A DNA stretch of 64,000 nt. Source: Pseudomonas frederiksbergensis (GTDB lineage Bacteria > Pseudomonadota > Gammaproteobacteria > Pseudomonadales > Pseudomonadaceae). A program made the translations under genes and the position numbers. The first letter of the stretch is position 1, and each line of letters begins with the position of its first letter. Under the pieces are notes generated by a model. The model did no database searches. It saw only the letters and a program-made list of their open reading frames with translations, and was not told where the DNA came from. Shown piece after piece: positions 9,479-19,386 of the stretch. The stretch is taken from contig NZ_MOBP01000004.1 of NCBI RefSeq assembly GCF_003732665.1, forward strand, positions 247,991-311,990, in the 5' to 3' direction.

Positions 9479-10750
9479 TTAAGCCTGGTGGCTAATCCGC
9501 CCATCCACCAGGGTATATCGCACTACGCCCGGCAAGCTGTGGCCAATAAACGGGCAGTTTTCTCCTTTGGACAGCCAGGTTTCGCCGGCCACGGTCGACG
9601 CCGCAGGGTCGAACAGTACGATATCCGCAGCGCCACCCACCGCCAACTTGCCCGCCGGCAGGCGCAATGCCTCGGCAGGGCCGGCACTCAAGCGTGCGAG
9701 CAGGGTCGGTAGATCGAGCAGACCGTCTTCTACCAGCGTCATCGCCAACGGCAGCAATAGCTCAACACTGCTGATCCCCGGCTCGGTGGCCCCGAACGGC
9801 GCCAGTTTGGCGTCCCGCTCGTGGGGTTGGTGATGGCTGGAGATGGCTGAAACCACGCCAGACTTCACCGCCGCCCGCAGGCCATCACGGTCGGCTCGGG
9901 TGCGCAGTGGCGGCTGGACGTGATAAAGGCTGCTGAAGTCGATCAGCGCTTCGTCGGTCAGGATCAGCTGATACAACGCCACATCGGCGGTCACCGGCAA
10001 TCCACGGGCCTGGGCCTGAGCAATCAGGGCCACGCCGCGCGCGCTGGTGAGCTGGCTGAAGTGCGCGCGCACGCCGCTTTGTTCGACCAGCAGCAGATCC
10101 CGGGCCAGGGCTACGGTTTCGGCAGTTTCCGGGATCCCCGGCAAGCCGAGGAAACTCGCGGTCGGGCCTTCATGCGCCAGGCCACCTTCGGCCAGGTCAT
10201 GATCCTGAGAGTTGAAAATCACCGTCAGGTCGAAGGTCGCCGCGTATTCCAGCGCCCGGCATAGGGTGCGGGTATTGCGGAAGCTCTCCAGACCGTTGCC
10301 GAAGGCCACGCAGCCGGCATCGCGCAGTGCCACAAGCTCTGCAAGCTGCTCGCCGTCCAGGCCTTTGCTCAGGGCGCCAATCGGGAACACCTTGGTGTTG
10401 CCGGCCTCGCGGGCGCGGTCGAGGATCAATTCGGCGACAGCCGAGGTGTCGAGCACCGGTTTGGTCTTCGGCGGGCAGCACAGGCTGGTCACGCCACCAG
10501 CCGCGGCGGCGCGGGTTTCGCTGGCAATCGAACCTTTGCGGCTATAACCCGGCTCGCGCAGGGCAACGTTCAGGTCAACCAGCCCAGGGGCGGCTACCAG
10601 GCCTTTGGCGTCGATGGTCTGGACCGGAACAAAACCGGCCGGCGCAGCGCCAAGGGCAACGATCTTGCAGGCTTCAACGTGGATATCGGTAACTTGATCC
10701 AGACCCGAGGTTGGATCGATGACGCGGGCGCCGAGAATGCTGAGCTTCAC
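9479..10750 (-). CDS. pyrC': Dihydroorotase-like protein PyrC' (catalytically inactive partner of PyrB)
   Basis: 423 residues, amidohydrolase/dihydroorotase fold. The metal-binding HxH at the end of strand 1 is replaced: residues 59-65 read DLNVALR, giving N61 and A63 where active enzymes have His. In Pseudomonas this protein is known as a non-catalytic subunit needed for aspartate transcarbamoylase assembly, and true dihydroorotases are encoded elsewhere. It starts with GTG overlapping the pyrB stop (GTGA), so it is translationally coupled. It ends before a REP pair. Confidence 0.93.
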   Translation of the reverse strand: MKLSILGARVIDPTSGLDQVTDIHVEACKIVALGAAPAGFVPVQTIDAKGLVAAPGLVDLNVALREPGYSRKGSIASETRAAAAGGVTSLCCPPKTKPVLDTSAVAELILDRAREAGNTKVFPIGALSKGLDGEQLAELVALRDAGCVAFGNGLESFRNTRTLCRALEYAATFDLTVIFNSQDHDLAEGGLAHEGPTASFLGLPGIPETAETVALARDLLLVEQSGVRAHFSQLTSARGVALIAQAQARGLPVTADVALYQLILTDEALIDFSSLYHVQPPLRTRADRDGLRAAVKSGVVSAISSHHQPHERDAKLAPFGATEPGISSVELLLPLAMTLVEDGLLDLPTLLARLSAGPAEALRLPAGKLAVGGAADIVLFDPAASTVAGETWLSKGENCPFIGHSLPGVVRYTLVDGRISHQA

Positions 10751-11751
10751 TGGGCGTTCTCCTGCTCGAATTGGCGCTGGGCAGTCTGCCCGCTCATGGC
10801 CATGGACAGCACAGCCATACGAATCGCAATACCGTAGGTGACTTGGTTGAGGATCACCGAGTGCGGGCCGTCGGCCACCGCCGACTCAATCTCCACCCCA
10901 CGGTTGATCGGACCCGGGTGCATGACGATGCAATCGGGCTTGGCCCCGGCCAAACGCGCGGTGGTCAGACCGAACAGGCGATAGAACTCGCCTTCGCTCG
11001 GTAGCAAACCACCGGTCATGCGTTCCCGTTGCAGGCGCAACATGATCACCACGTCCACATCTTTCAGGCCTTCAGCCATGTCGGTGTAGACCTTCACGCC
11101 GTATTGCTCGATACCGATAGGCAACAGGGTTTTCGGCGCGATCACGCGGATGTCCGGGCAACCGAGGGTTTTCAGCGCCAGCATGTTGGAGCGCGCCACC
11201 CGCGAGTGCAGGATGTCGCCGACGATGGCCACCGAGAGGTTTTCGAAACCGCCCTTGTGCCGACGAATCGTCAACATGTCGAGCATGCCCTGGGTCGGGT
11301 GCGCGTGACGGCCATCGCCGCCGTTGATGATCGCCACTTGCGGGCACACATGCTCGGCGATGAAGTGCGCCGCGCCGGAGTCACCGTGACGCACGACGAA
11401 CATGTCGGCGGCCATGGCTTCCAGGTTGCGCAAGGTGTCGAGCAGGGTTTCGCCCTTGCTTGCCGACGATGTCGACACGTTCAACGTGATCACGTCCGCC
11501 GACAGGCGCTGGGCCGCCAGTTCGAAGGTGGTGCGTGTACGAGTCGAGTTCTCGAAGAACACGTTGCACACGGTCTTGCCGCGCAGCAACGGGACTTTTT
11601 TCACCGCCCGGGCGCCGACTTCGAGGAACGAGTCGGCGGTGTCGAGGATTTCCGTCAGCAGCTCTCGGCGCAAACCGTCGAGCGAGAGGAAGTGGCGCAG
11701 CTGGCCCTGATCATTGAGCTGCAGCGGGCGCTTGGTTTCTAGAGGCGTCAT
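10747..11751 (-). CDS. pyrB: Aspartate carbamoyltransferase catalytic subunit
   Basis: 334 residues, the length known for pseudomonad PyrB, with an N-terminal extension compared with enteric enzymes. The carbamoyl-phosphate motif STRTR is at 69-73, HPTQ at about 160, and the aspartate-site MHPGPINRG near residue 290. It condenses carbamoyl phosphate with aspartate in pyrimidine synthesis. ATG at 11751 was chosen over the frame's further upstream extension because it matches the family N-terminus. It is 27 bp after pyrR and overlaps pyrC' by 4 nt; in this genus the enzyme is a PyrB-PyrC' complex. Confidence 0.96.
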   Translation of the reverse strand: MTPLETKRPLQLNDQGQLRHFLSLDGLRRELLTEILDTADSFLEVGARAVKKVPLLRGKTVCNVFFENSTRTRTTFELAAQRLSADVITLNVSTSSASKGETLLDTLRNLEAMAADMFVVRHGDSGAAHFIAEHVCPQVAIINGGDGRHAHPTQGMLDMLTIRRHKGGFENLSVAIVGDILHSRVARSNMLALKTLGCPDIRVIAPKTLLPIGIEQYGVKVYTDMAEGLKDVDVVIMLRLQRERMTGGLLPSEGEFYRLFGLTTARLAGAKPDCIVMHPGPINRGVEIESAVADGPHSVILNQVTYGIAIRMAVLSMAMSGQTAQRQFEQENAQ

Positions 11752-11778
11752 CGCGAGGGGGACTCTCAATAGGGCGAA

Positions 11779-12285
11779 TTAAAGGGCGAGGTCTTGCAGT
11801 TCGAGCACCAGCGGTGACGGGCCGGACAGCTTCACCCGTTCGTGGGCGGCCAGGGCCAGGGTCGCGCCGACCACGTTCGGACGGATCGGCAGTTCGCCGG
11901 CGTCCAAGTCCAGCAGGCACACCAGCGTCACGCTGGCCGGGCGGCCGTAGTCGAACAGTTCGTTCATGGCGGCGCGGATGGTGCGGCCGCTCATCAGCAC
12001 GTCGTCGATCAACACCAGATGCTGGCCTTCGATCTCGAACGGCAGGGCCGAGGGGCGCACTTGCGGGTGCAGGCCGTTCTGGCTGAAGTCGTCGCGGTAG
12101 AAGGAAACGTCCAGGGTGCCGAGGGGCGAATCGCTGCCCAATTCATCGAGCAACGCCTGGGCGACCCAGACGCCGCCGGTGCGAATCCCGATGTAGCGTG
12201 GTTCGCTGATGCCACGGTGTTCCAGGTGTGCCTTGAGACGGATCGCCATCTGGCTGATCAGTTCGGCGGGATTGGGCAGGCTCAT
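11779..12285 (-). CDS. pyrR: PyrR bifunctional pyrimidine regulator / uracil phosphoribosyltransferase
   Basis: 168 residues, PRTase fold. The PRPP-binding loop [12 protein letters not shown] is at residues 91-102, with an N-terminal YIGIRTGG loop. In Gram-positives PyrR binds pyr mRNA leaders. In pseudomonads it heads the pyrRBC' unit and its regulatory mode is less clear. It has a good Shine-Dalgarno (aaggagcaacc ATG), immediately preceded by an 8-bp hairpin (12303-12334). The 96-bp gap after ruvX suggests it may be the start of its own transcription unit. Confidence 0.93.
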   Translation of the reverse strand: MSLPNPAELISQMAIRLKAHLEHRGISEPRYIGIRTGGVWVAQALLDELGSDSPLGTLDVSFYRDDFSQNGLHPQVRPSALPFEIEGQHLVLIDDVLMSGRTIRAAMNELFDYGRPASVTLVCLLDLDAGELPIRPNVVGATLALAAHERVKLSGPSPLVLELQDLAL

Positions 12286-12302
12286 GGTTGCTCCTTCTTG
12301 GG

Positions 12303-12334
12303 CCCGAGCCGGTGCATGCGGGGTTTGGCTCGGG
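12303..12334 (-). promoter_or_regulatory. Leader hairpin just upstream of the pyrR ribosome site
   Basis: Read on the minus strand, cccgagcc and ggctcggg form a perfect 8-bp stem with a 16-nt loop ending about 18 nt before the pyrR start codon. There is no U-run after it, so it is not a simple terminator. Position and gene suggest a control element for pyrRBC', but the loop does not match the Bacillus PyrR-binding consensus as I recall it. The regulatory role is inference. Confidence 0.45.
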
Positions 12335-12381
12335 TTGTCGCTATAGAGAGTCGCTTGCGGCGGCTCTTCAGGATTCGATGC

Positions 12382-12819
12382 TCAGGATTCAAACAGCGCG
12401 GTGTTTTCGTCGAGCCAGCCTTGCAGCAGCAGGGCGGCAGCGATGGCATCGACCGGGTTGTCGCGATAACTGCCTTTTTGCCCGCCACGATCACGCCGCT
12501 CACCCTTGGCTTCGAAGGTGGTCAAGCGTTCGTCGTGGGTATAGAAGGGCAGGTTGTAGCGGCCGTTGAGGCGGCGGGCGAACTTCTCGGCCCGCAGGCA
12601 CATGTCGCTGGGCGTGCCGTCCATATTCAACGGCAGGCCGACCACCACGGCGTCCGGCTTCCATTCCTTGATCAGGGCTTCGACCTGATTCCAGTCGGGA
12701 ATACCGTTTTGTGCCTTCAAGGTGCACAGCTCGCGGGCCTGGCCGGTAATCACCTGGCCGACCGCAACGCCGATCTGTTTGGTGCCGTAGTCAAAACCCA
12801 GGATCAGTCGCAAAGCCAT
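12382..12819 (-). CDS. ruvX: Putative pre-16S rRNA nuclease / Holliday junction resolvase-like RuvX (YqgF)
   Basis: 145 residues, RNase H-like fold. The first catalytic Asp is D10 (GFDYGTKQIG), followed by VVGLPLNMDG and a C-terminal DAIAAALLL segment. The family acts in 16S rRNA 5'-end maturation (YqgF). ATG at 12819 shares one base with the algH stop (TGATG), the conserved algH-ruvX coupling. The open frame runs 39 codons upstream inside algH, but that extension lacks family similarity. Confidence 0.94.
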   Translation of the reverse strand: MALRLILGFDYGTKQIGVAVGQVITGQARELCTLKAQNGIPDWNQVEALIKEWKPDAVVVGLPLNMDGTPSDMCLRAEKFARRLNGRYNLPFYTHDERLTTFEAKGERRDRGGQKGSYRDNPVDAIAAALLLQGWLDENTALFES

Positions 12820-13391
12820 CAGGCGTGGCCCGCCTGGCTGGTCAGCAGGCTGAGGTTGACACCTAAGTGCCGGGCGGCGGCTTCGAGGCGCGATTCGCTG
12901 CTGGTATTGAAGAGGATGTCGGCGTTGTACGGGCACGTCAGCCAGGCATTGTCGGCCAGCTCGGCCTCCAGTTGCCCGGCTTCCCAGCCGGCGTAGCCGA
13001 GGGTGATCACGCTTTTCGCCGGGCCAACGCCATCGGCGATGGCGAACAGCACATCCTGGGAGGTGGACAAGGACAACTCGCCTTCCAGATCAACGGTCGC
13101 CTGAAAGGTTTTCCCCGACGGATGCAGGACAAACCCGCGATCGGTCTGCACCGGCCCGCCGATAAAGATCGGCACGTGCTGACAGAGCACGGGTGGCTCG
13201 ATGTCAGGGCGCAGTTGCTCGAGGATATCGGCCAGATTCAGTTCTTGCGGACGGTTGACCACCAGCCCCATGGCGCCATTGGCCGTGTGCTCGACGATGT
13301 AGGTCAAGGTGTGCGCAAAGTTCGGGTCGGCCATGTGAGGCATGGCGATCAGGAAGTGATGCTTGAGGTAGCTGGGGCTGACGTTCTTCAT
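12819..13391 (-). CDS. algH: YqgE/AlgH family protein
   Basis: 190 residues, typical for YqgE/AlgH. Recognisable family blocks are LKHHFLIAMPHMADPNF at the N-terminus, GAMGLVVNRP near residue 50 and GYAGWEAGQLE near residue 145. In P. aeruginosa algH was found as a regulator of alginate production; the molecular activity is unknown. ATG 13391 matches the family N-terminus. It is upstream of and overlaps ruvX. A REP pair separates it from tonB. Confidence 0.93.
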   Translation of the reverse strand: MKNVSPSYLKHHFLIAMPHMADPNFAHTLTYIVEHTANGAMGLVVNRPQELNLADILEQLRPDIEPPVLCQHVPIFIGGPVQTDRGFVLHPSGKTFQATVDLEGELSLSTSQDVLFAIADGVGPAKSVITLGYAGWEAGQLEAELADNAWLTCPYNADILFNTSSESRLEAAARHLGVNLSLLTSQAGHA

Positions 13392-13490
13392 GAGCGCTAG
13401 TGTGGCGTTGGAGGGGCGAACTGACAAGCTGGGGATGTGTAGGAAATGCCTACGCGGGTGTGTTTTTGATCTGTGTTTGCTTGAGGGCCT

Positions 13491-13559
13491 CTTCGCGGGC
13501 AAGCCTCGCTCCTACAGGTACGGTGTTTCGTTTGTAGGAGCGAGGCTTGCCCGCGAAGG
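13491..13559. repeat. REP inverted pair, family A
   Basis: Two inverted family-A REPs with a gap of about 15 bp between tonB and algH, which are on the same strand. The hairpin would lie inside a tonB-algH read-through transcript and could separate the two messages. Confidence 0.9.
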
Positions 13560-13588
13560 CGTCGGCCCGATCACCACAAATCCATCGG

Positions 13589-14488
13589 TCAGTTGCTGGA
13601 GAGCTTGTCGCCCCGGGCAAATTTCCAGGTGCGGATGATTTCCAGCCGGTCGATGTCCGACAAATCCCCGGTAAACGGCGAAAACGGTGCCGCCAGCCGC
13701 ACAATCCGCTGGGCAGCCTGGTCCAGCAGCGGTTGCCCGGAGGACTCCAACACCAGCACTTCATATAACGAGCCGTCGCGGTTGATCGAGACCATCAAAC
13801 GCAAGTTGCCGTAGATCTGCTTGCGCCGCGCTTCGTCGGGGTAGTTGAGGTTGCCGATGCGCTCGACCTTCTTGCGCCATTCGTCCTTGTACCAGGCGCC
13901 CTTGTCTTTCATGGTCGAGGCCGCGCTCAAGCGGTGGATGCGCGGGCGCTTGGCGTACAGCTGTTGTTCGTTGGCCAGTTCCGCTTCCAGGCTGGCGATG
14001 TCGCTGGACAGTTGCGAGCTGTCGAACGTCGGCGCGGCCACGGCAGGCTTGGGCGGGGTCTTGGGTTCTTCGTTTTTGGCCGGGGCTTTTTTCGGCTTCG
14101 GCGCGACGGTGGTCACCGCCGCCTTGGGCGCGGCTTCCTGAACTTCAGGCTTGGCCGCCGGCGGTGGCGTGACTTTCTGCACCTTGTTGTCCTGGAACGG
14201 CGCGACCTCGGTGGTCTTGGGGATCGCCTTTTTATCCAGGGTGCCGCTGCCTTCCTGATTCTCTTGCGCAAGAAAATCGGCTTTCTTCGGCTTGGTTTCG
14301 CTTTTGAAGGTGGCGAGGGTGATTTCCAGGGTTTTGCTGATCTGCTTGGGTTCGACCATGGTAAAGCCAACGCCCAACAGCAAGGCCAGGTGAATCAACG
14401 CCGCGAGAAACAGGGTAAAACCGAGGCGATCGGCCGGGCGCACGCCACGATGGGCGAGTTCAGCGGGCAGATCGGACGGGAGCGTCAT
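13589..14488 (-). CDS. tonB: TonB-like energy transducer
   Basis: 299 residues. There is a short cytoplasmic N-terminus and one membrane helix (about residues 24-45). A long periplasmic Lys/Pro/Ala-rich spacer (about 70-165) follows, then a TonB C-terminal domain (about 210-299) with the NLRLMVSINRDGSL strand and LEIIRTWKF near the end. It couples the proton-motive force to outer-membrane receptors. No exbB/exbD is adjacent, so it must share those from elsewhere. Its place between gshB and algH matches P. aeruginosa tonB3, which has been linked to twitching; that functional link is from memory. Confidence 0.9.
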   Translation of the reverse strand: MTLPSDLPAELAHRGVRPADRLGFTLFLAALIHLALLLGVGFTMVEPKQISKTLEITLATFKSETKPKKADFLAQENQEGSGTLDKKAIPKTTEVAPFQDNKVQKVTPPPAAKPEVQEAAPKAAVTTVAPKPKKAPAKNEEPKTPPKPAVAAPTFDSSQLSSDIASLEAELANEQQLYAKRPRIHRLSAASTMKDKGAWYKDEWRKKVERIGNLNYPDEARRKQIYGNLRLMVSINRDGSLYEVLVLESSGQPLLDQAAQRIVRLAAPFSPFTGDLSDIDRLEIIRTWKFARGDKLSSN

Positions 14489-14565
14489 AACAAGAAAACC
14501 AACATCGCGTTTTTCACAGGCCGCGGATGATAACGCAATGTTGGTCGTTTCTCGGCTGTTCTATA

Positions 14566-15519
14566 TCAACGGGCCTTGAGCTTCTGATCGATGGCATCCA
14601 TCAAGAGGCCGCCGATATCGGTGCCAAACGCATTATCAATCTCGCGAATGCAGGTCGGGCTGGTGACGTTGATTTCGGTCAGGCTTTCGCCGATCACGTC
14701 CAGGCCCACGAACAACAGGCCTTTCTCACGCAGGGTCGGGCCGACCTGAGCGGCGATCCAGCGATCCTTGTCGCTCAGCGGACGAGCTTCGCCACGGCCA
14801 CCGGCAGCGAGGTTGCCACGGGTTTCGCCCGCAGCCGGAATGCGCGCCAGGCAATAATCCACCGGTTCGCCGTCGATCATCAGGATGCGTTTGTCGCCGT
14901 CCTTGATCGCCGGCAGGTAGGCCTGGCCCATGATCTGCTGGGTGCCCAGCGCGGTCAGGGTTTCGAGGATCACCGACAGGTTCGGATCGCCCGCACGGTG
15001 ACGGAAAATCGAAGTGCCGCCCATGCCGTCCAGCGGCTTGAGGATCACATCGCCGTGCCTGGCGGCGAATTCACGCAACACGTCGGCGCGGCGGCTGACC
15101 ACGGTCGGCGGCGTGCACTGCGGGAACAGCGTGGCGAACAGCTTTTCATTGCAGTCGCGCAGGCTCTGCGGCTTGTTGACCACCAGCACACCCGCGCGCT
15201 CGGCTTGCTCCAGCAGGTACGTGGAGTAGACGAATTCCATGTCGAACGGCGGATCCTTGCGCATCAGGATCACGTCCAGATCGCTCAGCAGCGCGTCGGT
15301 TTCGGCTTCCAGTTCGAACCATTTTTCCGGGTTGGCGAAGACTTTCAGCGGCCGCATCCGCGCCCGTGCTTCACCTTCGCCCTGGTACAAATCCTTCTGT
15401 TCCATATAGAACAGTTCCCAGCCGCGCTTCTGTGCGGCCAGCAGCATGGCCAGCGAGCTATCCTTTTTATAGGAGATGCTGGCGATTGGGTCCATGACAA
15501 TCCCGACGCGAACGCTCAT
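14566..15519 (-). CDS. gshB: Glutathione synthetase
   Basis: 317 residues, the exact family length. It has an N-terminal MSVRVGIVMDPI block, an ATP-grasp domain with DVILKPLDGMGGTSIF near residue 155, and the C-terminal NVTSPTCIREID motif. It joins gamma-glutamylcysteine and glycine in the second step of glutathione synthesis. ATG at 15519 has a gaggaaacacc ribosome site and fits the family; the frame's upstream extension does not. It is divergent from pilG with 223 bp between. Confidence 0.97.
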   Translation of the reverse strand: MSVRVGIVMDPIASISYKKDSSLAMLLAAQKRGWELFYMEQKDLYQGEGEARARMRPLKVFANPEKWFELEAETDALLSDLDVILMRKDPPFDMEFVYSTYLLEQAERAGVLVVNKPQSLRDCNEKLFATLFPQCTPPTVVSRRADVLREFAARHGDVILKPLDGMGGTSIFRHRAGDPNLSVILETLTALGTQQIMGQAYLPAIKDGDKRILMIDGEPVDYCLARIPAAGETRGNLAAGGRGEARPLSDKDRWIAAQVGPTLREKGLLFVGLDVIGESLTEINVTSPTCIREIDNAFGTDIGGLLMDAIDQKLKAR

Positions 15520-15742
15520 GGGTGTTTCCTCGAATTTGGGTAGGCACAAGGCCAGAAAAAGTGGCGTCAGAGTGGCGCTGAGTGTGTTCCCGGTCAAGGA
15601 AAAACCACTGCGCCGGCCGGCCGATAGATTGGATTTGGAGACTGTGCTAAAAAGGTCGCCATGTCGCGCTGGCCCTTCAGCATCAAGGGTTTGAAGCCGT
15701 CAAACGGACAAATTGATTCGCAAAGGCGACGGTAGAGCATTT

Positions 15743-16147
15743 ATGGAACAGCATTCCAGCGCCTTGAAGGTCATGGTGATCGACGATTCGAAGACGATTC
15801 GCCGCACCGCCGAAACGCTGCTCAAGAACGTGGGTTGTGAAGTCATCACCGCCATCGACGGTTTCGATGCGCTGGCCAAGATTGCCGACAATCACCCCGG
15901 CATTATCTTTGTCGACATCATGATGCCGCGCCTGGATGGTTATCAGACCTGCGCTTTAATCAAGAACAACAGTGCGTTCAAGTCCACGCCAGTGATTATG
16001 CTGTCGTCCAAGGACGGGCTGTTCGACAAGGCCAAGGGGCGCATCGTCGGCTCCGACCAGTTTTTGACCAAGCCTTTCAGCAAGGAAGAACTGCTGAACG
16101 CGATCCAGGCCCATGTTCCGGGCTTCGCCGCCGTTTTGCCGCAGTAG
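15743..16147 (+). CDS. pilG: Twitching motility response regulator PilG
   Basis: 134 residues, a stand-alone CheY-like receiver. The phospho-acceptor is D58 (FVDIMMPRLDG), with the acidic pair in VIDDSK at the N-terminus and Lys in TKPFS. In P. aeruginosa PilG is phosphorylated by ChpA and promotes pilus extension. ATG 15743 matches the family start; ten codons upstream are open. It is the first gene of the pilGHIJ-chpAC operon. Confidence 0.95.
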   Translation: MEQHSSALKVMVIDDSKTIRRTAETLLKNVGCEVITAIDGFDALAKIADNHPGIIFVDIMMPRLDGYQTCALIKNNSAFKSTPVIMLSSKDGLFDKAKGRIVGSDQFLTKPFSKEELLNAIQAHVPGFAAVLPQ

Positions 16148-16207
16148 GACACGCACAGTGACGCTCGGCCAACGGGCCCGGCGTCGACAAGAAGAATGGG
16201 GAAGACC

Positions 16208-16573
16208 ATGGCACGTATTCTGATCGTCGATGATTCGCCGACCGAAATGTACAAACTGACCGGCATGCTGGAAAAGCACGGTCATGAAGTGTTGAAAGCC
16301 GAAAACGGCGCCGACGGCGTGTCCCTGGCCCGCCAGGAAAAACCCGACGCCGTGCTGATGGATATCGTCATGCCCGGCCTCAACGGTTTCCAGGCCACGC
16401 GCCAGTTGACCAAAGATCCGATAACCGCGCACATCCCGGTGATCATCATCACCACCAAGGATCAGGAAACCGACAAGGTCTGGGGCACCCGCCAGGGCGC
16501 GAAAGACTACCTGACCAAACCGATCGACGAAGAAACCCTGATCAAGACCCTGAACAACGTGCTGGCCGGTTGA
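16208..16573 (+). CDS. pilH: Twitching motility response regulator PilH
   Basis: 121 residues, a single receiver domain with D52 (LMDIVMPG), DD at 8-9 and Lys in LTKPID. In P. aeruginosa PilH counters PilG, either as a phosphate sink or by favouring retraction. The start at 16208 was chosen to match the 121-residue family; an upstream in-frame start at 16196 lacks better support. It lies 60 bp after pilG and 10 bp before pilI. Confidence 0.95.
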   Translation: MARILIVDDSPTEMYKLTGMLEKHGHEVLKAENGADGVSLARQEKPDAVLMDIVMPGLNGFQATRQLTKDPITAHIPVIIITTKDQETDKVWGTRQGAKDYLTKPIDEETLIKTLNNVLAG

Positions 16574-16583
16574 TCCTCCGGCC

Positions 16584-17138
16584 ATGACCGAGTCGCTGAC
16601 GGCTTTCGAACTGCTGCTGCAGATTGACCAGCGTTGTCGCGTGCTGGCGGCGGACTTGCCGTCCCAGCCGACCCGTCAGGACAACTGGAGCGGCATCGGT
16701 TTTCGCCTGGGCGAGCACTGGTATGTGGCGCCGATGGGGGAAGTCAGCGAAGTCCTGCATGAACCGCGCTGCACCCAACTGCCGGGGGTCAAGCCTTGGG
16801 TCAAGGGTGTGGCCAACTTGCGTGGGCGGTTGCTGCCGATCATGGATGTCTGTGCCTTCTTTTCGGATAAAGAGCTTGGGCATGAGTTGTCGGCGGTGCG
16901 CAAGCAACGGCGGGTGCTGGTGGTGGAATACAAAGACGTGTTTGCCGGGTTGATGGTCGATGAAGTCTACGGTTTGCAGCACTTCGCCCAGGACAGCCTG
17001 GAAGCGGTGCCGCCGAACGAACTGAGCGGCGCGATGGGGGCGTTCGTCCAGGGCCGGTTCCAGCGTGAACAGAGCTGGCAAGTGTTCAGCCCGTTTGCGT
17101 TGGCGCAGTCCCAGGATTTCCTGCATGTCGCGGTGTAG
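16584..17138 (+). CDS. pilI: CheW-like adaptor PilI
   Basis: 184 residues with one CheW domain. Visible blocks are GIGFRLGEHWYVAPMGEVSE near residue 35, the GVANLRGRLLPIMD core near residue 73, and a C-terminal PFALAQSQDFL. It bridges the receptor PilJ and the kinase ChpA at the inner membrane. It follows pilH by 10 bp. A REP pair separates it from pilJ. Confidence 0.94.
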   Translation: MTESLTAFELLLQIDQRCRVLAADLPSQPTRQDNWSGIGFRLGEHWYVAPMGEVSEVLHEPRCTQLPGVKPWVKGVANLRGRLLPIMDVCAFFSDKELGHELSAVRKQRRVLVVEYKDVFAGLMVDEVYGLQHFAQDSLEAVPPNELSGAMGAFVQGRFQREQSWQVFSPFALAQSQDFLHVAV

Positions 17139-17150
17139 GCACCGCAATCC

Positions 17151-17243
17151 CGTAGGAGCGAGGCTTGCCCGCGAAGGCGTCGTGTCAGTCGACATAAATG
17201 TTGAATGAATAACCGCTTTCGCGGGCAAGCCTCGCTCCTACAG
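17151..17243. repeat. REP inverted pair, family A, opposite arrangement
   Basis: Inside the pil-chp operon, between pilI and pilJ. Here the pair is arranged taggagcg…cgaagg / cttcgc…cgctccta, the reverse of most pairs in the window, so the loop side carries the cgaaggcg ends. An intra-operon hairpin could alter the pilI/pilJ expression ratio; that is inference. Confidence 0.9.
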
Positions 17244-17279
17244 GGGATGGGTTGAATTGGGCAGTACAGGCGAGGACCG

Positions 17280-19337
17280 ATGACAAAAGCAAAAACAGGT
17301 GCCCCGGAAGGGTCGCGCAGCCGTTCGCAGATCATCGTGCTGTTTATCGCGCTGATCATCTTCATCATGCTGCTGTTCGCCAACTTCGCTTACCTCAACA
17401 CCCAGGCCACCTACGACAAACAGTACATCGGCCACGCCGGTGAGCTGCGCGTGCTGTCTCAGCGTATCGCCAAGAACGCCACCGAAGCCGCCGCCGGTAA
17501 GGCTGCCGCGTTCAAGTTGCTCAGCGATGCGCGCAACGACTTCGCTCAGCGCTGGGGTTACCTGAAGAAGGGCGACCCGAGCACCGGCCTGCCGCCCGCA
17601 CCGTCCACCGTGCGCCCGGAAATGCGCGCCGTGCAGTTGGACTGGGAACGCCTGCTGAAAAACACCGACGCCATTCTCTCCAGCGAACAAACCGTGCTGT
17701 CCCTGCACCAAGTCGCCGCGACCCTGGCCGAAACCGTGCCGCAGTTGCAGGTCGAGTACGAAAAAGTCGTCGAAATCCTGCTCCAGCGCGGCGCCCCTGC
17801 GGCTCAGGTCGCGATGGCCCAGCGTCAGTCGCTGTTGGCGGAACGGATTCTCGGCGCGGTGAACACCGTACTCTCCGGCGATGAAAATTCCCAACAAGCC
17901 GCCGACGCCTTCGGCCGCGATGCCGCACGTTTCGGCCAGGTGCTCAACGGCATGCTCCAGGGCAACCCGGCGTTGAAAGTCAGCCAAGTCGAAGACAAGG
18001 ACGCCCGGGCGCGCCTGACCGAAATCTCCGAACTGTTCGAATTCGTCTCTGGCTCAGTGGATGAAATCCTCGAAACCTCGCCGGAGCTGTTCAAGGTCCG
18101 CGAATCAGCCACCAGCATCTTCACCCTGTCGCAAACCCTGCTCGATGAAGCCTCGCACCTGGCCACCGGTTTTGAAAACCTCGCTGGCGGGCGCAACACC
18201 GACACCATCGGCGGCTACGTGCTGGGCCTGTTGGCGCTGATGTCGATCATCCTTATTGGCCTGGTGATGGTTCGGGAAACCAACCGCCAGCTCCAGGAAA
18301 CCGCTGAGAAGAACGAGCGCAACCAGAACGCGATCATGCGCCTGCTCGATGAAATCGAAGACCTGGCCGACGGCGACCTGACCGTGACCGCTTCGGTGAC
18401 CGAAGACTTCACCGGCACCATCGCCGACTCGATCAACTATTCCGTGGACCAACTGCGCGATCTGGTGGCCACCATCAACCTTACCGCCGGCCAGGTCGCC
18501 GCCGCCGTGCAGGAAACCCAGGCCACCGCCATGCACCTGGCCCAGGCCTCGGAGCATCAGGCGCAGCAGATCAGCGAAGCCTCCACGGCGATCAACGACA
18601 TGGCTCAGTCCATCGATCAGGTCTCGGCCAACGCCGCCGAATCCTCAGCCGTGGCCGAACGCTCGGTGGAAATCGCCAACAAGGGCAACGAGGTGGTGCA
18701 CAACACCATCCACGGCATGGACAACATCCGTGAACAGATCCAGGACACCGCCAAACGCATCAAGCGTCTGGGTGAGTCTTCCCAGGAAATCGGCGACATC
18801 GTCAGCCTGATCGACGACATTGCCGACCAGACCAACATCCTCGCCCTTAACGCCGCGATCCAGGCTTCGATGGCCGGTGATGCCGGGCGCGGTTTTGCCG
18901 TGGTTGCTGACGAAGTGCAACGGCTGGCCGAGCGTTCATCTGCCGCGACCCGACAAATTGAAACCTTGGTCCGGGCGATCCAGACTGATACCAATGAAGC
19001 GGTGATTTCCATGGAGCAGACCACCACCGAAGTGGTGCGTGGCGCGCGTCTGGCGCAGGATGCCGGGGTGGCCCTGGAAGAAATCGAAGGCGTGTCCAAG
19101 ACCCTCGCGGCGCTGATCCAGAGCATTTCCAACGCCGCGCAGCAACAGACGTCGTCCGCCGGGCAGATTTCCCTGACGATGAACGTGATCCAGCAGATCA
19201 CCACGCAGACGTCGTCCGGCTCCACGGCGACCGCCGAAAGCATCGGCAACCTGGCGAAAATGGCCAGCCAGTTGCGGCGCTCGGTGTCGGGTTTCACCCT
19301 GCCGACCGAGCCCAAACAGGCCACGGACAACGCTTGA
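17280..19337 (+). CDS. pilJ: Type IV pilus chemoreceptor PilJ (methyl-accepting chemotaxis protein)
   Basis: 685 residues. A TM helix at about 19-41 precedes a large periplasmic sensor region with PilJ/type-IV-pili MCP repeats, a second TM at about 310-331, a HAMP domain and an MA signalling domain. The MA hairpin tip reads about 520-545 ([16 protein letters not shown]…[11 protein letters not shown]), fully conserved. In P. aeruginosa it senses pilus/surface contact and activates ChpA. The usual neighbouring methyltransferase gene pilK is missing after it, and chpA starts 49 bp downstream. Confidence 0.95.
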   Translation: MTKAKTGAPEGSRSRSQIIVLFIALIIFIMLLFANFAYLNTQATYDKQYIGHAGELRVLSQRIAKNATEAAAGKAAAFKLLSDARNDFAQRWGYLKKGDPSTGLPPAPSTVRPEMRAVQLDWERLLKNTDAILSSEQTVLSLHQVAATLAETVPQLQVEYEKVVEILLQRGAPAAQVAMAQRQSLLAERILGAVNTVLSGDENSQQAADAFGRDAARFGQVLNGMLQGNPALKVSQVEDKDARARLTEISELFEFVSGSVDEILETSPELFKVRESATSIFTLSQTLLDEASHLATGFENLAGGRNTDTIGGYVLGLLALMSIILIGLVMVRETNRQLQETAEKNERNQNAIMRLLDEIEDLADGDLTVTASVTEDFTGTIADSINYSVDQLRDLVATINLTAGQVAAAVQETQATAMHLAQASEHQAQQISEASTAINDMAQSIDQVSANAAESSAVAERSVEIANKGNEVVHNTIHGMDNIREQIQDTAKRIKRLGESSQEIGDIVSLIDDIADQTNILALNAAIQASMAGDAGRGFAVVADEVQRLAERSSAATRQIETLVRAIQTDTNEAVISMEQTTTEVVRGARLAQDAGVALEEIEGVSKTLAALIQSISNAAQQQTSSAGQISLTMNVIQQITTQTSSGSTATAESIGNLAKMASQLRRSVSGFTLPTEPKQATDNA

Positions 19338-19386
19338 ACCGCCTGCGGGCGTGAGCATTGCAGTAAGAATTGAGAGCGGAGTGGTT

